A DNA stretch of 64,000 nucleotides from Chloroflexota bacterium (lineage in GTDB: Bacteria > Chloroflexota > Anaerolineae > Anaerolineales > Villigracilaceae): NCBI GenBank assembly GCA_029782225.1, contig JAKOVF010000073.1, positions 62,001 through 126,000 on the forward strand, in the 5' to 3' direction. This document shows, in pieces, positions 17,719 to 28,082 of this stretch. The notes beneath the pieces are model-generated. The model had not been told where the DNA came from. It saw only the letters and a program-made list of their open reading frames with translations, and did no database searches. The stretch's first letter is position 1, and every line of letters starts with the position of its first letter. The position numbers and the translations under genes are program-made.

Positions 17719-19161
17719 CTATTTCCGACTTCCAATAATGAAACATATACTTCTTCTGTCCGAGTCGAAATATGCAATTGCCGGATTGTTCTGTGAATCA
17801 ATCACTAGGGAGCTAATTAGTCCTACATTTCCATCATTATCAGCTGTGTATATACTCCATCCGCCCATCTGCCCCAAAGCATATTTTAATGATGTGTTGC
17901 CTGCATCGTAATAGCTGATATGCACCACACCGTTAGCATCCACTTTCAACGACGGATACCAGCCAGTATTCTCAGTTGAGTCAACTGTGTCTATAGCCCA
18001 TTTTGACGAACGGAAGGGTAAAAATGCATATTTCAGTGACTTTTCGCGATAATCATAATAGGCTAAATGCAAGTTTCCAGCAGTATCAATCTGTAATGAA
18101 GGATACATGCCGTTTTCGGCAACACTTGTAAGATCCCAGGCGTTTCCCCGGCCGTATATGCATTGAAGCGCGTTAGACCTAAAAAAACAAATATAAGGGT
18201 TTTGCGACGAATCAACAGCCAATGCTATTGGAAAGTATCGGAAATTGACTTCAATCGAAGTAGGTGGTATTGCTCCACTCTCTATCTTGGCGAGATCTCT
18301 TCTGCTGGTTCGATACAGAATATCTCCGTTTTGCGTTAGTACAGCATAGTGTGGAATACCCGATGTATCCAGCATGACTCGCATATCAAAGATATTCAGA
18401 TTCTGGCCTATTGCCGCGCTGCTCCATGTTCCATTATTAGTTTGATAGACGCCCCTTCCCATGCTTTTATCAGGGATCAGGTAAGATAAATAAGGAACAT
18501 CCCTGCTATCGAGATCCAAATTTATGTAGAAGCCTACAGTTTTTCCTTCTCTGTTGAGTTGCACCAGATTTTTCAACGTTCTCCATGATCTTCCATTCCC
18601 CTCAACGATTTTCAATTCGTCAATGCGGTCAAGAAAATATGCCAGATAAAATGTCCCATCTGAACCAATGTCCATCGACAGGAAGGGTCCTGGTTTATTG
18701 CCACTCGACTCCACAACCGACTTTGACCAAGAAAAGACCGGCGTGGGTGTTGGAGATAAGGTTGGAGTTGGGGTTAAAGTCAGAGTTGAGGTAGGTGTGA
18801 TGGTGAATGCTGGGGTACTGGTAGCAGTCGGTGGAAGTGTTGCAGTATCTATTGGCGCTTGTAGAGCTCCTGATTGCTGTTCAAAGATAAGATATGCTAT
18901 TGCAATCAGCAGAATAGAAGCAAAAAGCAGCATAAGAATTTGTTTCCTGGATGGTATAGATCTTGTGTTACTTATATTGCCAACCAAAATCGACTGTATA
19001 GTCTCGTTCACCGGCACGCCGCACTTCGGGCATACTCTCCAAGACTCCTGAATTTCAGCCCCACAATTTGAGCAATAATGGGTCTCTATCAGTTTCCTGC
19101 CAGTCATCGGACAGAAAATAGTTGAATCTGGATGCTCTTGATCACAGTGTGGACAGCGCAT
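17719..19161 (-). CDS. Double zinc-ribbon membrane protein with extracellular beta-propeller
   Basis: 480 residues from ATG 19161, chosen because GGAGG lies at 19167-19171; a longer start 12 nt upstream would swallow it. Two zinc ribbons (CPHC/C and CSNCG...CPKCG) are followed by one membrane helix at about 68-88 (ILMLLFASILLIAIAYLIF) and a TPT-rich linker. About six repeats with motifs such as SLKVDANGVVHISYYD read as a beta-propeller. N-in topology puts the ribbons in the cytoplasm and the propeller outside. Same architecture and start region as the neighbouring array genes. Confidence 0.75.
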   Translation of the reverse strand: MRCPHCDQEHPDSTIFCPMTGRKLIETHYCSNCGAEIQESWRVCPKCGVPVNETIQSILVGNISNTRSIPSRKQILMLLFASILLIAIAYLIFEQQSGALQAPIDTATLPPTATSTPAFTITPTSTLTLTPTPTLSPTPTPVFSWSKSVVESSGNKPGPFLSMDIGSDGTFYLAYFLDRIDELKIVEGNGRSWRTLKNLVQLNREGKTVGFYINLDLDSRDVPYLSYLIPDKSMGRGVYQTNNGTWSSAAIGQNLNIFDMRVMLDTSGIPHYAVLTQNGDILYRTSRRDLAKIESGAIPPTSIEVNFRYFPIALAVDSSQNPYICFFRSNALQCIYGRGNAWDLTSVAENGMYPSLQIDTAGNLHLAYYDYREKSLKYAFLPFRSSKWAIDTVDSTENTGWYPSLKVDANGVVHISYYDAGNTSLKYALGQMGGWSIYTADNDGNVGLISSLVIDSQNNPAIAYFDSDRRSICFIIGSRK

Positions 19162-19287
19162 TACAGCCTCCAAACAATGACGGGCATGAATTGAATGTGG
19201 ATGGCAGGCTTCCTGCCGTAGGAATACCGCTAACAGTGATCGGCCTCTGAATAAACACCATTTCTTCTCTAGCCATCGTTCAACGCT

Positions 19288-22200
19288 TTATGGCGCACTT
19301 GGACAGAGTTTGCTGTTTATATTTGGGGAATCCAGAATAGCCGGGGCAGGTGTAAAGTATGCAGCAGTAAGTGAAAAGCCTTCACCGTTGTTCCATAGGG
19401 TGAGCGTTAGAGTATCATTTGATATTTCCTTTGAAAGCCAATCTGGCTCCCAGCCGCTAGTCCACACTGTTAGGCTAGTTTCGCCATCCACATAGCCTTC
19501 GCAAGTTGGCCTGCTCAAGATTCTTTCGTTAAGCATCTTCAGAAATTCATCACGGGGTATTTGATCTCGTCCTTCTGCAAACCCAGTTCCATAGCTGATG
19601 GCGTCCCCTGTAAGGAGCTCCTCAAATACGGACACATCTCCAGATGCCAGTCCAAAGGACATCCGCTCCATCACTGACTCAGTGCTCATTCTATCTAACG
19701 GCAGGGCGGGTGACGGTACGCTTTCCACTGAAATAGGCCTTGATTCCTGGAAGGCCGCTAAAACCGCCTTCCTAGCATTAATAATGCCTGGTCCAGCATT
19801 GCTAGTATCAACAGCCCAGTCAGTATAGTTATGTAGGATTATGTACTTTACTTCTTCCGGGGAGAGATCTGGGTTAGCTGATAACATCAACGCAACAACG
19901 CCAGTTACATGAGGACTAGCCTGGGAGGTACCAAATTTCTCCGCTTCATACGGATTAATCAGACCAAAGCCCAGACTTACAATACAATCATCTATCCCGA
20001 TTAGGCATTGGAAATTCCTACTTGTCGGGGTAAAAGTGGGCGCTCCACCTGGTGCAGAGATAGTAACCCAATCCCCTGTTGTCGAATAGGTGGCTAACCG
20101 ATTATCAACTGTAGAAGCCGCAACAGCGATCACATTCGAGAAGATTGCTGCATAAGCTGCTGGATATTCATATTCGTTTTTGCCTGTATTCCCTGATGCT
20201 GCGACGACAACAACATCATTTTGCTCCGCATGACGTATCGCTTCACCTATTACTCCTACACAGCCATTTTCATGCGGAATACATTTATGAAAGGCTGGAT
20301 CAATTGGAATCAGATTTACTGCTCTATCATAAGGAGCACCGAAGCTAATATTGATCACTTTGGCACCCCGATCAACAGCTTTTCTAATTAACTCGGCGAT
20401 TCTTGTAAAATCGTCTGTTGTAGAAATATCCGGTTCAAAAAACCCATCAAATTTGTAAATGAGTAGCTCAGCGTTGGGATGAATCCCTGCTATTCCTAGA
20501 GAGTTATTTTGGATGGCGCCGATAACGCCAGCGATGTGTGTGCCGTGTCCGTCCGCATCGTTAGCGTCAATTTCAATGTTAGAAAAGGATTCAGAGATAT
20601 TCGCTTCGAGATCTGGATGATCTAGGTCTGCGCCGGTATCGATAATCGCAATTTTCACCGGAGAAGCGTTACACTCGGGAAACTGGTTTAATGCACCTAA
20701 AAGATCAATCTTTCTCATATCCCATTGAGATAGTTGAAGATCGTTGGGTTCGCACGCTGGGGGTGACGGTGGAGTCGAGAGCCCCGGTTCTGACGGCTCT
20801 AACACTTCTTGCCAGTGAGGACAGGCCCCCTCTCCGATATGGATTGGAGGATTTCCATCCAGAGATACTATGAAAATGCCCTTGTCACTCGAAACGACAA
20901 TTTGCTGACTATCGGGAGACCACGACACTGAATTAATTGATCCGATGTTGGCATCTGATAGTTGCCTCAATTCACTGCCGTCAGGTTGTATCATCCATAG
21001 TGAGTAGGGCCAGTTCTTCGCGTCAATAAAGGCGATATGCCGCCCATCAGGTGACCAGTGCGGCTCAACTGCGATAAATGGATCACCACCAATAAGAACT
21101 CTTTCATTTGCCCCGTTGGTATCAGCGATGAAAAGGCCTATACTTGGATCTTCGTAACTGTACACAACGTTATCAAAGACTAGCTCTTGGCCATCTGGTG
21201 ACCAATCAAATGATCCCACTTGCCTGCCCCATTTTCTATAACCAGTGCCATCGCTACTTGCCGTGCCAAACGGGCCAAATCCTTCGCCATAGACGACCTC
21301 GTGAAATGCAACATGGGTGCCATCTGGAGACCATCTTGGGTAAGCGAGTGGCAATCCAGAATTTGGCGGAATCAACAATTGATCTTGCCCGCTAAGAACG
21401 TCAATGACCCACAATCCGTCTCCTTGTGGAGTTCCAACAGCATCCCAGCCAATATCCTTTCCATGGATTATCTGTAAGCTGTCTGGCGACCAATCATATG
21501 ACCTGCCAAAATCATTGAGGGTATTTACTACTTCACCAGATTCGACGCTTAGGATGACAAGCTCTTCTGAACTGTAGTCAGACGTTGAACGGGCAACAGC
21601 AAGGTACTTGCCATTTGGTGAAAACTTGGGTGGTGGCCAACATGTTGCTGTATATTTCTCTGGCGAAGAATTATCCAACGGAAGCGTCTGCGTGTTCGAT
21701 CCATCCGGATTGATCAACCTGACATCCACTTCGTTTCCACGCGAGTCCACACTCACATACGCGATTTGCGAAGCGCTAGATGGGGCAATGTAGACTAATG
21801 CAACGTGGGCCGATTGGCCGTCGAATTTGAAATAATCAAAGATGACAACAGGGACCCAGGTCAGATAGGCAATCCCAATTTGGGTAATCGCAAGCGGCCT
21901 CTTGATGATGGACTGCATGAGCTCTATGCCACAATCCACCCCAGCCTCCTTGAGAGCCTCCCCTGCTCGCATGTAGAACTCGTCCGATACCTGCACCAAC
22001 TCATCCCGCGCACCGATGAAATCCCGCTTCAGGGATAACTCGGCAGCGGTGCGGAGAATATCGGAGGATCGCAGGGTTACGAACAACAGCTGCTCCTCAG
22101 ATATCACACAACCCGCTCCCGGCATCAAAGCCAAACCCGTCCTGAGTGCGAACAAACTCAGATCCACTGAAAATGACCTTAGCGTCATGTCTCCTTGAAT

Positions 22201-22608
22201 CGAAATGGTTGCTCCTGAGGCTGTGTCCAAGGGAGTTGCATGGATCTCTGTATCTAACGTTGGAAGAAGATATGCCTTTCCGTTCGTGTCCTGAGCTGGT
22301 ACCCATGTTTTCTCTGCATTGTTCATGTACGATGTTAGTTCCAGTGTGTATCCCCCAAAGCCATAAACCCCAGTCTCATTGCTTAGGCGGATAGCCCCAT
22401 GGCAATCGGTGCCAGATGCCTCAGTGATGAGAGTTGTCTGTACTCGTGTATCTTTCCCCGAGTTTGACACATCCACACTCCATTTTCCGCAGGGCAATTC
22501 TGGCTGTTGTTGTTTGAAGGCTTGTGAACTTGCTTGAGAAGTTAGAAATACAAAAGCTAGAACAATGGAGAGAAAGCGAAAAGGTCTGGGCGTATTCGGA
22601 TTGGACAT
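19288..22608 (-). CDS. Secreted subtilisin-like protease (S8) with TolB-type propeller
   Basis: 1106 residues. A signal peptide (about 1-30) and a beta domain lead into PD40/TolB-type repeats (about 270-600; WSPDG, FSPNGKYLAVA). The S8 catalytic domain has Asp in IAIIDTGAD (about 656), His in GHGTHIAGV (about 690) and Ser in GTSQASPHVTGV (about 895), with VVVVAASGNTG as the oxyanion region. The C-terminal 150 residues are unassigned. All three catalytic residues are present, so it should be active. It has no zinc ribbon of its own but starts 5 nt from the preceding double-ribbon gene, suggesting shared transcription and perhaps a shared partner. Confidence 0.85.
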   Translation of the reverse strand: MSNPNTPRPFRFLSIVLAFVFLTSQASSQAFKQQQPELPCGKWSVDVSNSGKDTRVQTTLITEASGTDCHGAIRLSNETGVYGFGGYTLELTSYMNNAEKTWVPAQDTNGKAYLLPTLDTEIHATPLDTASGATISIQGDMTLRSFSVDLSLFALRTGLALMPGAGCVISEEQLLFVTLRSSDILRTAAELSLKRDFIGARDELVQVSDEFYMRAGEALKEAGVDCGIELMQSIIKRPLAITQIGIAYLTWVPVVIFDYFKFDGQSAHVALVYIAPSSASQIAYVSVDSRGNEVDVRLINPDGSNTQTLPLDNSSPEKYTATCWPPPKFSPNGKYLAVARSTSDYSSEELVILSVESGEVVNTLNDFGRSYDWSPDSLQIIHGKDIGWDAVGTPQGDGLWVIDVLSGQDQLLIPPNSGLPLAYPRWSPDGTHVAFHEVVYGEGFGPFGTASSDGTGYRKWGRQVGSFDWSPDGQELVFDNVVYSYEDPSIGLFIADTNGANERVLIGGDPFIAVEPHWSPDGRHIAFIDAKNWPYSLWMIQPDGSELRQLSDANIGSINSVSWSPDSQQIVVSSDKGIFIVSLDGNPPIHIGEGACPHWQEVLEPSEPGLSTPPSPPACEPNDLQLSQWDMRKIDLLGALNQFPECNASPVKIAIIDTGADLDHPDLEANISESFSNIEIDANDADGHGTHIAGVIGAIQNNSLGIAGIHPNAELLIYKFDGFFEPDISTTDDFTRIAELIRKAVDRGAKVINISFGAPYDRAVNLIPIDPAFHKCIPHENGCVGVIGEAIRHAEQNDVVVVAASGNTGKNEYEYPAAYAAIFSNVIAVAASTVDNRLATYSTTGDWVTISAPGGAPTFTPTSRNFQCLIGIDDCIVSLGFGLINPYEAEKFGTSQASPHVTGVVALMLSANPDLSPEEVKYIILHNYTDWAVDTSNAGPGIINARKAVLAAFQESRPISVESVPSPALPLDRMSTESVMERMSFGLASGDVSVFEELLTGDAISYGTGFAEGRDQIPRDEFLKMLNERILSRPTCEGYVDGETSLTVWTSGWEPDWLSKEISNDTLTLTLWNNGEGFSLTAAYFTPAPAILDSPNINSKLCPSAP

Positions 22609-22625
22609 AACTACCTGGTCCCTAT

Positions 22626-23321
22626 CTAGGGGAAAATCGTTGCTACGATGATTGTGTTGCCTGGAGTCGTCACATCAATGTCCATTACAACAATTCCACT
22701 CCCATTATTGTCCCTTTCTATCACCATCAGAACTCCACCTGTATCAAGACTGGTATCTTCAGCTATTTGCCAATTATTATCCCTAAGAAAGGAAGACAAG
22801 ATGGTTGCTGCACCTTTTGGATCTCCAACATAACGAAGTTTAGCCGCCCATCCGGTGGAGGGACTATCTGGCAGAGATCCAGAACTCAAATCAACAACAA
22901 TAAATTGCTCAGGGAAACGGAGCTCTGCTGGCCAGTCTGATGGATATGGAACTGCTTGGGTAGGAAACTCGACATTCTCAAGCGGTGGTGACAATGTTGC
23001 CGTATCTGATGTTTGTGGTATTCCTGATTGGAGTGTATATATCAAATATATTGCTCCCGCAATTGTTAACAATGCTAAGATGGCAAGGAGAAACAAAATG
23101 TTTCTTCGGGATTGAATGAATTTTCTATCACCTGCACTGCTCACTAGATTCGATTGTAGAGTTTCACCAACAAGCACGCCACACTTTGGACAAACTCTCC
23201 AAGACTCCTGAAGTTCAGCCCCACAATTCGTGCAAAATTGAGCCGCCACGATTTTCCCTCCTGTCGTCGGACAAAAAACTGTCGAAACCGGATGTTCATG
23301 ACCGCAATGAGGACAACGCAT
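22626..23321 (-). CDS. Double zinc-ribbon membrane protein, short extracellular domain
   Basis: 231 residues from ATG 23321, preceded by GGAGG five bases upstream. Two zinc ribbons (MRCPHCGHEHP..., CTNCGAELQESWRVCPKCG), a basic stretch, one membrane helix (ILFLLAILALLTIAGAIYLIY) and an extracellular domain of about 110 residues with no recognised family. The domain has hydrophobic-polar alternation and a conserved-looking IVVDLSSGSLP segment. The stop is 17 nt from the S8 protease gene. Confidence 0.7.
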   Translation of the reverse strand: MRCPHCGHEHPVSTVFCPTTGGKIVAAQFCTNCGAELQESWRVCPKCGVLVGETLQSNLVSSAGDRKFIQSRRNILFLLAILALLTIAGAIYLIYTLQSGIPQTSDTATLSPPLENVEFPTQAVPYPSDWPAELRFPEQFIVVDLSSGSLPDSPSTGWAAKLRYVGDPKGAATILSSFLRDNNWQIAEDTSLDTGGVLMVIERDNNGSGIVVMDIDVTTPGNTIIVATIFP

Positions 23322-23392
23322 CAGAACCTCCAACTTTTGAATCTTAACGTTCCCAAATCACAGCATCCTCTTGTTAAGATGAATTTGGCTCT

Positions 23393-24604
23393 CTATGGAC
23401 TATCTACGGCGCAGCGAAACCCTAGCGTATCCAAGGCTCTTTCTGGCCTTTGGCCGGTTCTTGCGACCGTTCGGATGCCGCTGGCCGGATTAAACCAGGA
23501 ACCCCCGCGAATAACCCTACCCGATCCCGAGGTGGGACCCAATGGATTCTCGAAAGGGGAATTCTGATAGTACCCTGCACTGAAATAATCAGACACCCAC
23601 TCCCAAACGTTTCCTGCCATATCGAGGGCGCCATAGGGACTTGCACCAGCAGGATAGCTTCCGACCGGAGCTGTGTCCGGATATCCATCATCCAACTCCA
23701 TTTCCTTCTCGCTGGCCGGGCAATTTCTGTCACAGAAGTTTGCCAGATCACCATTCAATGGGTCGTTGCCCCAAGGAAAATATCGGCTATCTACGCCGCG
23801 CGCGGCCTTTTCCCATTCAGCCTCTGTAGGTAAACGTACTTCCGCCCATTGACAATAAGATACAGCACCTACCCAGGATACTAGAATCACGGGGTAATTA
23901 CTAAATTCGGGATTCTCATAATAGTCTTCACGCGTCCTAGAATTGTTGGCATCTGGTCTTGGGCAGGCGTGGGCTGCAACACAAGCCTGATACATAGCAT
24001 TTGTAACCTCAGTTCTGTAAATGTAGTAAGAATCTAAGGAGACTATGTGAGATGGGGCTTCAGCCCCCCAAAATTTATCCGGGTCCGGATCTGGATCCAT
24101 ACCCATCGTGAACTCGCCGGATGGCACAAAAACTAGTTCTGCCCCATCAATGTTGATTTTGAATTGAGGGGTATTTGTCATTACCACAATTGGAGCCGAT
24201 GTTTCTAATGTTGTTGTAACAACGGTACTTGTCGGCAACGTGGAAGTAATCAATGGTACAAGAGTTAAAGAGGCCGAGGCAGGCATTGTGGGTAGTGTAG
24301 TCTCTCCCTGACCAGACGGATTATTGTCTCTTGAAATCAACACTATACCGAAAATTGCTCCGCCTACACCAAGAATGACCAGGATAAGTATTAATGCTGG
24401 TTGTAATCTCTGCAAACTGAAGTATGGGAAACGGCCTGGCTGAGACTGAAGGAATGCAGCGCAATGCGGACAGCGTGTCCACTCTGCTTTAACCTCTCTA
24501 CCACAGTCTGGACAGGTCATTAGGACCGGAGCGATCGCCTTGCCGGTTGAAGGACAAAAACGTGCGTTATCAGGATGTTCCTGACCACAGTGTGGACATT
24601 GCAT
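23393..24604 (-). CDS. Double zinc-ribbon membrane protein with FGE/SUMF1 domain
   Basis: 403 residues from ATG 24604 (GGAGA five bases upstream). Two zinc ribbons (MQCPHCGQEHP..., CPDCGREVKAEWTRCPHC), one membrane helix (ALILILVILGVGGAIFGIVLI), a Thr-rich linker, then a formylglycine-generating-enzyme-like domain. Family signatures are FVPSGEFTMG, PVILVSWVGAVSYCQWA, RLPTEAEWEKAARG, GNVWEWVSD and RVIRGGSW. FGE proper oxidises a sulfatase cysteine; many bacterial SUMF1 domains are instead ligand-binding or used in other modifications. No sulfatase is visible nearby, so activity is open. Confidence 0.85.
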   Translation of the reverse strand: MQCPHCGQEHPDNARFCPSTGKAIAPVLMTCPDCGREVKAEWTRCPHCAAFLQSQPGRFPYFSLQRLQPALILILVILGVGGAIFGIVLISRDNNPSGQGETTLPTMPASASLTLVPLITSTLPTSTVVTTTLETSAPIVVMTNTPQFKINIDGAELVFVPSGEFTMGMDPDPDPDKFWGAEAPSHIVSLDSYYIYRTEVTNAMYQACVAAHACPRPDANNSRTREDYYENPEFSNYPVILVSWVGAVSYCQWAEVRLPTEAEWEKAARGVDSRYFPWGNDPLNGDLANFCDRNCPASEKEMELDDGYPDTAPVGSYPAGASPYGALDMAGNVWEWVSDYFSAGYYQNSPFENPLGPTSGSGRVIRGGSWFNPASGIRTVARTGQRPERALDTLGFRCAVDSP

Positions 24605-24644
24605 ACAGTCTCCAATCACTGGCTCTATGACCTTACTACTTAGA

Positions 24645-27020
24645 TCACGGTATCCAACCCATCAATTCATAGTCGCTAGCGTTATCCTCATACATCTGCT
24701 CAGTCTGCATATCATAAAGATATAGTTGGTTTGAATACGAGTAATATGAGCCTTTCATAGCTAGGAAGCGGCCATCGGGAGAGACAGCGATTTGATCAAT
24801 CAATATTCCCAAGGTGAAGGGATATTTCTCTTTCAGCTCACCTGTGCTGGAAAAGATAAGGATTTCTTTCTTATCCACCACAAATATTTTGTTTCCATCC
24901 CGTGACCATGCAAGTGGGCCCCATTTCACCCAATCTGTTGGCACGCTGAGCAACGGTATGCAATTGGTTCCATCGATGTTCGAAAGCATTACCTTACCCT
25001 TGCTGCGGTCAACAAACACAATCTTTTGAGCATCTGGTGATAAGGAGATTGAAGTAATCCATCCGGTGCCGTCACAAAGGCCATGCTCTTGTACTTCCGC
25101 AGTTTTCATATTTGTCGTGATGATCCCCATTGATTGTGCCCCAAGTTCATCCAAAACGAATAATAAATCTGCGTTATCTGTAATTGACCAGGCATATTGA
25201 TTTACATTCCAGTAACCACCCTCATACTTATCTGATAAGACCACAGGTATGTCCTGAACCGATTTTTCTCCGTCACTCTTGATTTCGTTTGGGTGAACTG
25301 TTAATTGGTTACCCTCTTTACTCATATATGAGACTTCTATAGTTCCATTATTTGAGCTAGAAACTGCGGACCCTTGAGTTATCTCAATCTGAGAAGGTGT
25401 TTCAAAAATTGCGTGGGCTAAGGAGTCCGGATCACCAAAATTTCTTAGATAAAGACGATACCCAGTACCAAAATCCGTTCTGAAATCCTGACGAAATATA
25501 AGCGATCCCGCTGATTTTTGAGCCTCTTCTATTTGTGAGGCAACTTCTACATCGCCGGGATGCGCTTTCAGCACAGCCCCTAATAAAGTTGCCGCCACTG
25601 GCCAATTCCCCCCATCAATTGCCTCTCGGGCCTGATCGAGTTTAATCTGAGCAGGATCAATCGATGTAAGAGGACTCTGAATTAGACTTGCTGCCGACCG
25701 GTCAAGTTGGTAAAGTGCCCATCTAGAGGGTCCCGTAGAGTATCCACCAGTAAACCCATACATGACAAGAAGCAACATATTGGTCGACGGCGTGGTCGGA
25801 CCCCAAATATTGAGCCAGAACGATCCCTCTCGGCTAAAGCCAGGAGCCAAGGCTACGTTGTCTGTTGACATTCCAAAAGGATCTATACCTGTGCTCGGTG
25901 AAGGCGCGAACCACCTATAAGAGAAATCAGGTGAGCCTGCTGGCAGATAGTAATAATTTAGATTAGTGGTGACGGGCCAAATATTCCCAGCGTCGAAAAG
26001 CTGGAAAATTAGAGGCGCGTTTCCAACTTGCAGATCATAACCATAGAGGTTCTTTACTGTAGCGTCGAGTAACAGCAAATAATGATCAGTAAAGTCTCCG
26101 CTTTCAATGCGAACAGCCCTTGCCTGACTCGGTATCATGGAGATTTGATCAGGCACAGTGAATTCTTGTCCCATTTCGAGGATAGTCGGAGGGTCATATA
26201 TCAGACTTGATCCAAGGCCATCTAAACTTATCGTCTGCTGACTATCTCCTAAACCGAAACCAGGCCTCAAAGAAAACTTTGCTGTGTCGAGGGCAACCGG
26301 CAAATTAAAAATCACTTGCACACTCGTAGGCCAGCCGGGTGGTATATATCCCTTCAGCGTATCTACAGCTTGTGCATAGTAAGTGTAGCTTTCCCATTCG
26401 ATCTGAAAAGTGCCAAGAGTTGCAGATGTGAGCAGAAGGGGAGTTTCGCTAGTGTTTAAGACGAGGAGACTAATTCGGTGAAACCTGTGTCCCTCAGCCG
26501 GTAATTGTCCTTGATAGTCAGGTATTAGGCCTGAATCCGTCATTGCTATTTCCCAAGGACCCACAAATGCAGTTTTGGATGACGGTAATGTCTCTCTTGC
26601 ACTTTCCCCAAATGGGATATTACCTTGTGCTGGCAGGTCTGTGTTCGTAGGCTGTAATCCTGATTCAGTTTGACTGGCATTCCCAGCTCTTGGCCCATTT
26701 GAGGGGCTTGGTATTTCCTGAATACCACGGAATATCAAAATGCCAAAAAGAGTAAGGACCACCAGAAGCAACGTGGCGACGCCAAACAGCGAGAGTGGCT
26801 TGAGTGTCAACGGCTGATCATTCTTCGATCCTATTCGGGCCGCTTCCACATTAGTGTCCAGAGTTTGTCCGCAATGCGCACATCTCTGCCAGCCTGCTTC
26901 AACTGGCTCCCCACATGATTGACATGAGGTAGGGACAGCTATTGAAAGACCTGTATTTGGACAGAAACGAGTGCCAGCGTCATGCTCTTTGCCACAGTGA
27001 GGACATATGATAGTTTCCAT
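24645..27020 (-). CDS. Double zinc-ribbon membrane protein with beta and PD40 repeat domains
   Basis: 791 residues. Zinc ribbons at CPHCGKEHD... and CQSCGEPVEAGWQRCAHCG, one membrane helix (LFGVATLLLVVLTLFGILIF, about 80-100), a long beta-rich region (about 150-450), a short helical TPR-like piece (DQAREAIDGGNWPVAATLL), and a C-terminal TolB/PD40 propeller with LSPDAQKIVF and SPDGRFLAMKG. The start at ATG 27020 has GAGGAG upstream. Same layout as its neighbours with a larger outer part; function unknown. Confidence 0.75.
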   Translation of the reverse strand: METIICPHCGKEHDAGTRFCPNTGLSIAVPTSCQSCGEPVEAGWQRCAHCGQTLDTNVEAARIGSKNDQPLTLKPLSLFGVATLLLVVLTLFGILIFRGIQEIPSPSNGPRAGNASQTESGLQPTNTDLPAQGNIPFGESARETLPSSKTAFVGPWEIAMTDSGLIPDYQGQLPAEGHRFHRISLLVLNTSETPLLLTSATLGTFQIEWESYTYYAQAVDTLKGYIPPGWPTSVQVIFNLPVALDTAKFSLRPGFGLGDSQQTISLDGLGSSLIYDPPTILEMGQEFTVPDQISMIPSQARAVRIESGDFTDHYLLLLDATVKNLYGYDLQVGNAPLIFQLFDAGNIWPVTTNLNYYYLPAGSPDFSYRWFAPSPSTGIDPFGMSTDNVALAPGFSREGSFWLNIWGPTTPSTNMLLLVMYGFTGGYSTGPSRWALYQLDRSAASLIQSPLTSIDPAQIKLDQAREAIDGGNWPVAATLLGAVLKAHPGDVEVASQIEEAQKSAGSLIFRQDFRTDFGTGYRLYLRNFGDPDSLAHAIFETPSQIEITQGSAVSSSNNGTIEVSYMSKEGNQLTVHPNEIKSDGEKSVQDIPVVLSDKYEGGYWNVNQYAWSITDNADLLFVLDELGAQSMGIITTNMKTAEVQEHGLCDGTGWITSISLSPDAQKIVFVDRSKGKVMLSNIDGTNCIPLLSVPTDWVKWGPLAWSRDGNKIFVVDKKEILIFSSTGELKEKYPFTLGILIDQIAVSPDGRFLAMKGSYYSYSNQLYLYDMQTEQMYEDNASDYELMGWIP

Positions 27021-27059
27021 ATTAAAGCTCCTCGGAATTCATGGTCCCCAATTGGGTGG

Positions 27060-27896
27060 CTAGCCATAACAATCATTGCTGGTTAGGCGCCTAGTCTTGC
27101 TACCATCGACGCGCATTACATAAATCTCATGGCCATTATCGTCATTAAAGTGATCGCTGTAAGAAGTGAAAGCAAGCCACCGGCCATCCTGAGAGAAGTT
27201 AGGTACCGGATTGTTTCCCCCAATGGTCATTTGTTCCATTTCGTCACCATCTGGGCTCAACGTGACAATTTCTCTATGCCACGAGGACCCCGTAGAAATG
27301 GATATTCTCTGTGCAATTGGAGACCAATCGCTTTGTTCCCGAAGCCCATCGATATTGGTCTGAAGATGAGCATTGGAACCATCAGCATCCATTACAAACA
27401 ATTGAATTTCTCCTCCTTCGTTGGATGCAAACAAAATCTGTTTCCCGTTTGACGCTATGGTTGGATATATCGACCCGCTAGGCGAAGATATGCTAATTTG
27501 CGTTGGTGTGATAGCGGTTAATGGAACGGGTGGGGTGTCGGGCGTTATGGTTTCAACGATGGCTTTTGTGGTTGATGTAGCAGTAACCACCTCATTGGCG
27601 ACTATATTTTGCGGCCTCGATCTGAAGATTACGAAACCACTTATGAAGAGCAATAAAGCACTGACTATCGGCACGAGTGGCGAAGCCCACCTATCTCTTT
27701 GTAAAAAAGAAGCCCTCCGTGCACGTGCTTCTGCCAAGGCCTCACCGCAACGAGGGCATACCTTCCATTGATCCTGTACCGTTGCGCCGCATCGCGGACA
27801 GATATTCTCAGCATCTAAGATTCTCCCCGCTACCGGGCAAAAATGCACTGTAGCCGGATGCTCCTGACCGCGATAGGGACAGGTACTGGTCCTCAT
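27060..27896 (-). CDS. Zinc-ribbon membrane protein with TolB-like propeller, first ribbon damaged
   Basis: 278 residues from ATG 27896 (a TTG four codons upstream is an alternative). The first ribbon reads CPYRGQEHP where its relatives have CPxCGQEHP, so one zinc ligand is lost; the second (CPRCGATVQDQWKVCPRCG) is intact. One membrane helix (PLVPIVSALLLFISGFVIF), then PD40 repeats up to an abrupt end after RRLTSNDCYG. The propeller is much shorter than in relatives, and the GGAGG seen before related genes is missing. It may be a truncated, poorly expressed or decaying copy. Confidence 0.6.
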   Translation of the reverse strand: MRTSTCPYRGQEHPATVHFCPVAGRILDAENICPRCGATVQDQWKVCPRCGEALAEARARRASFLQRDRWASPLVPIVSALLLFISGFVIFRSRPQNIVANEVVTATSTTKAIVETITPDTPPVPLTAITPTQISISSPSGSIYPTIASNGKQILFASNEGGEIQLFVMDADGSNAHLQTNIDGLREQSDWSPIAQRISISTGSSWHREIVTLSPDGDEMEQMTIGGNNPVPNFSQDGRWLAFTSYSDHFNDDNGHEIYVMRVDGSKTRRLTSNDCYG

Positions 27897-28082
27897 AGGA
27901 TAGATCAATCAACTTTCTGTCGACCAGAAATCCTCTATGGAGATAAATCCAAAGTCATTTAGATTAATCGAGCTACAAAGACTCCATTTTAAGAAATCTG
28001 TTCATACCTTTGTCAATCACTACGATATAAGCCTGTTTTAGGACGCACTTATAGCTGTGTGCAGTTCACCAATAGCTATAGA

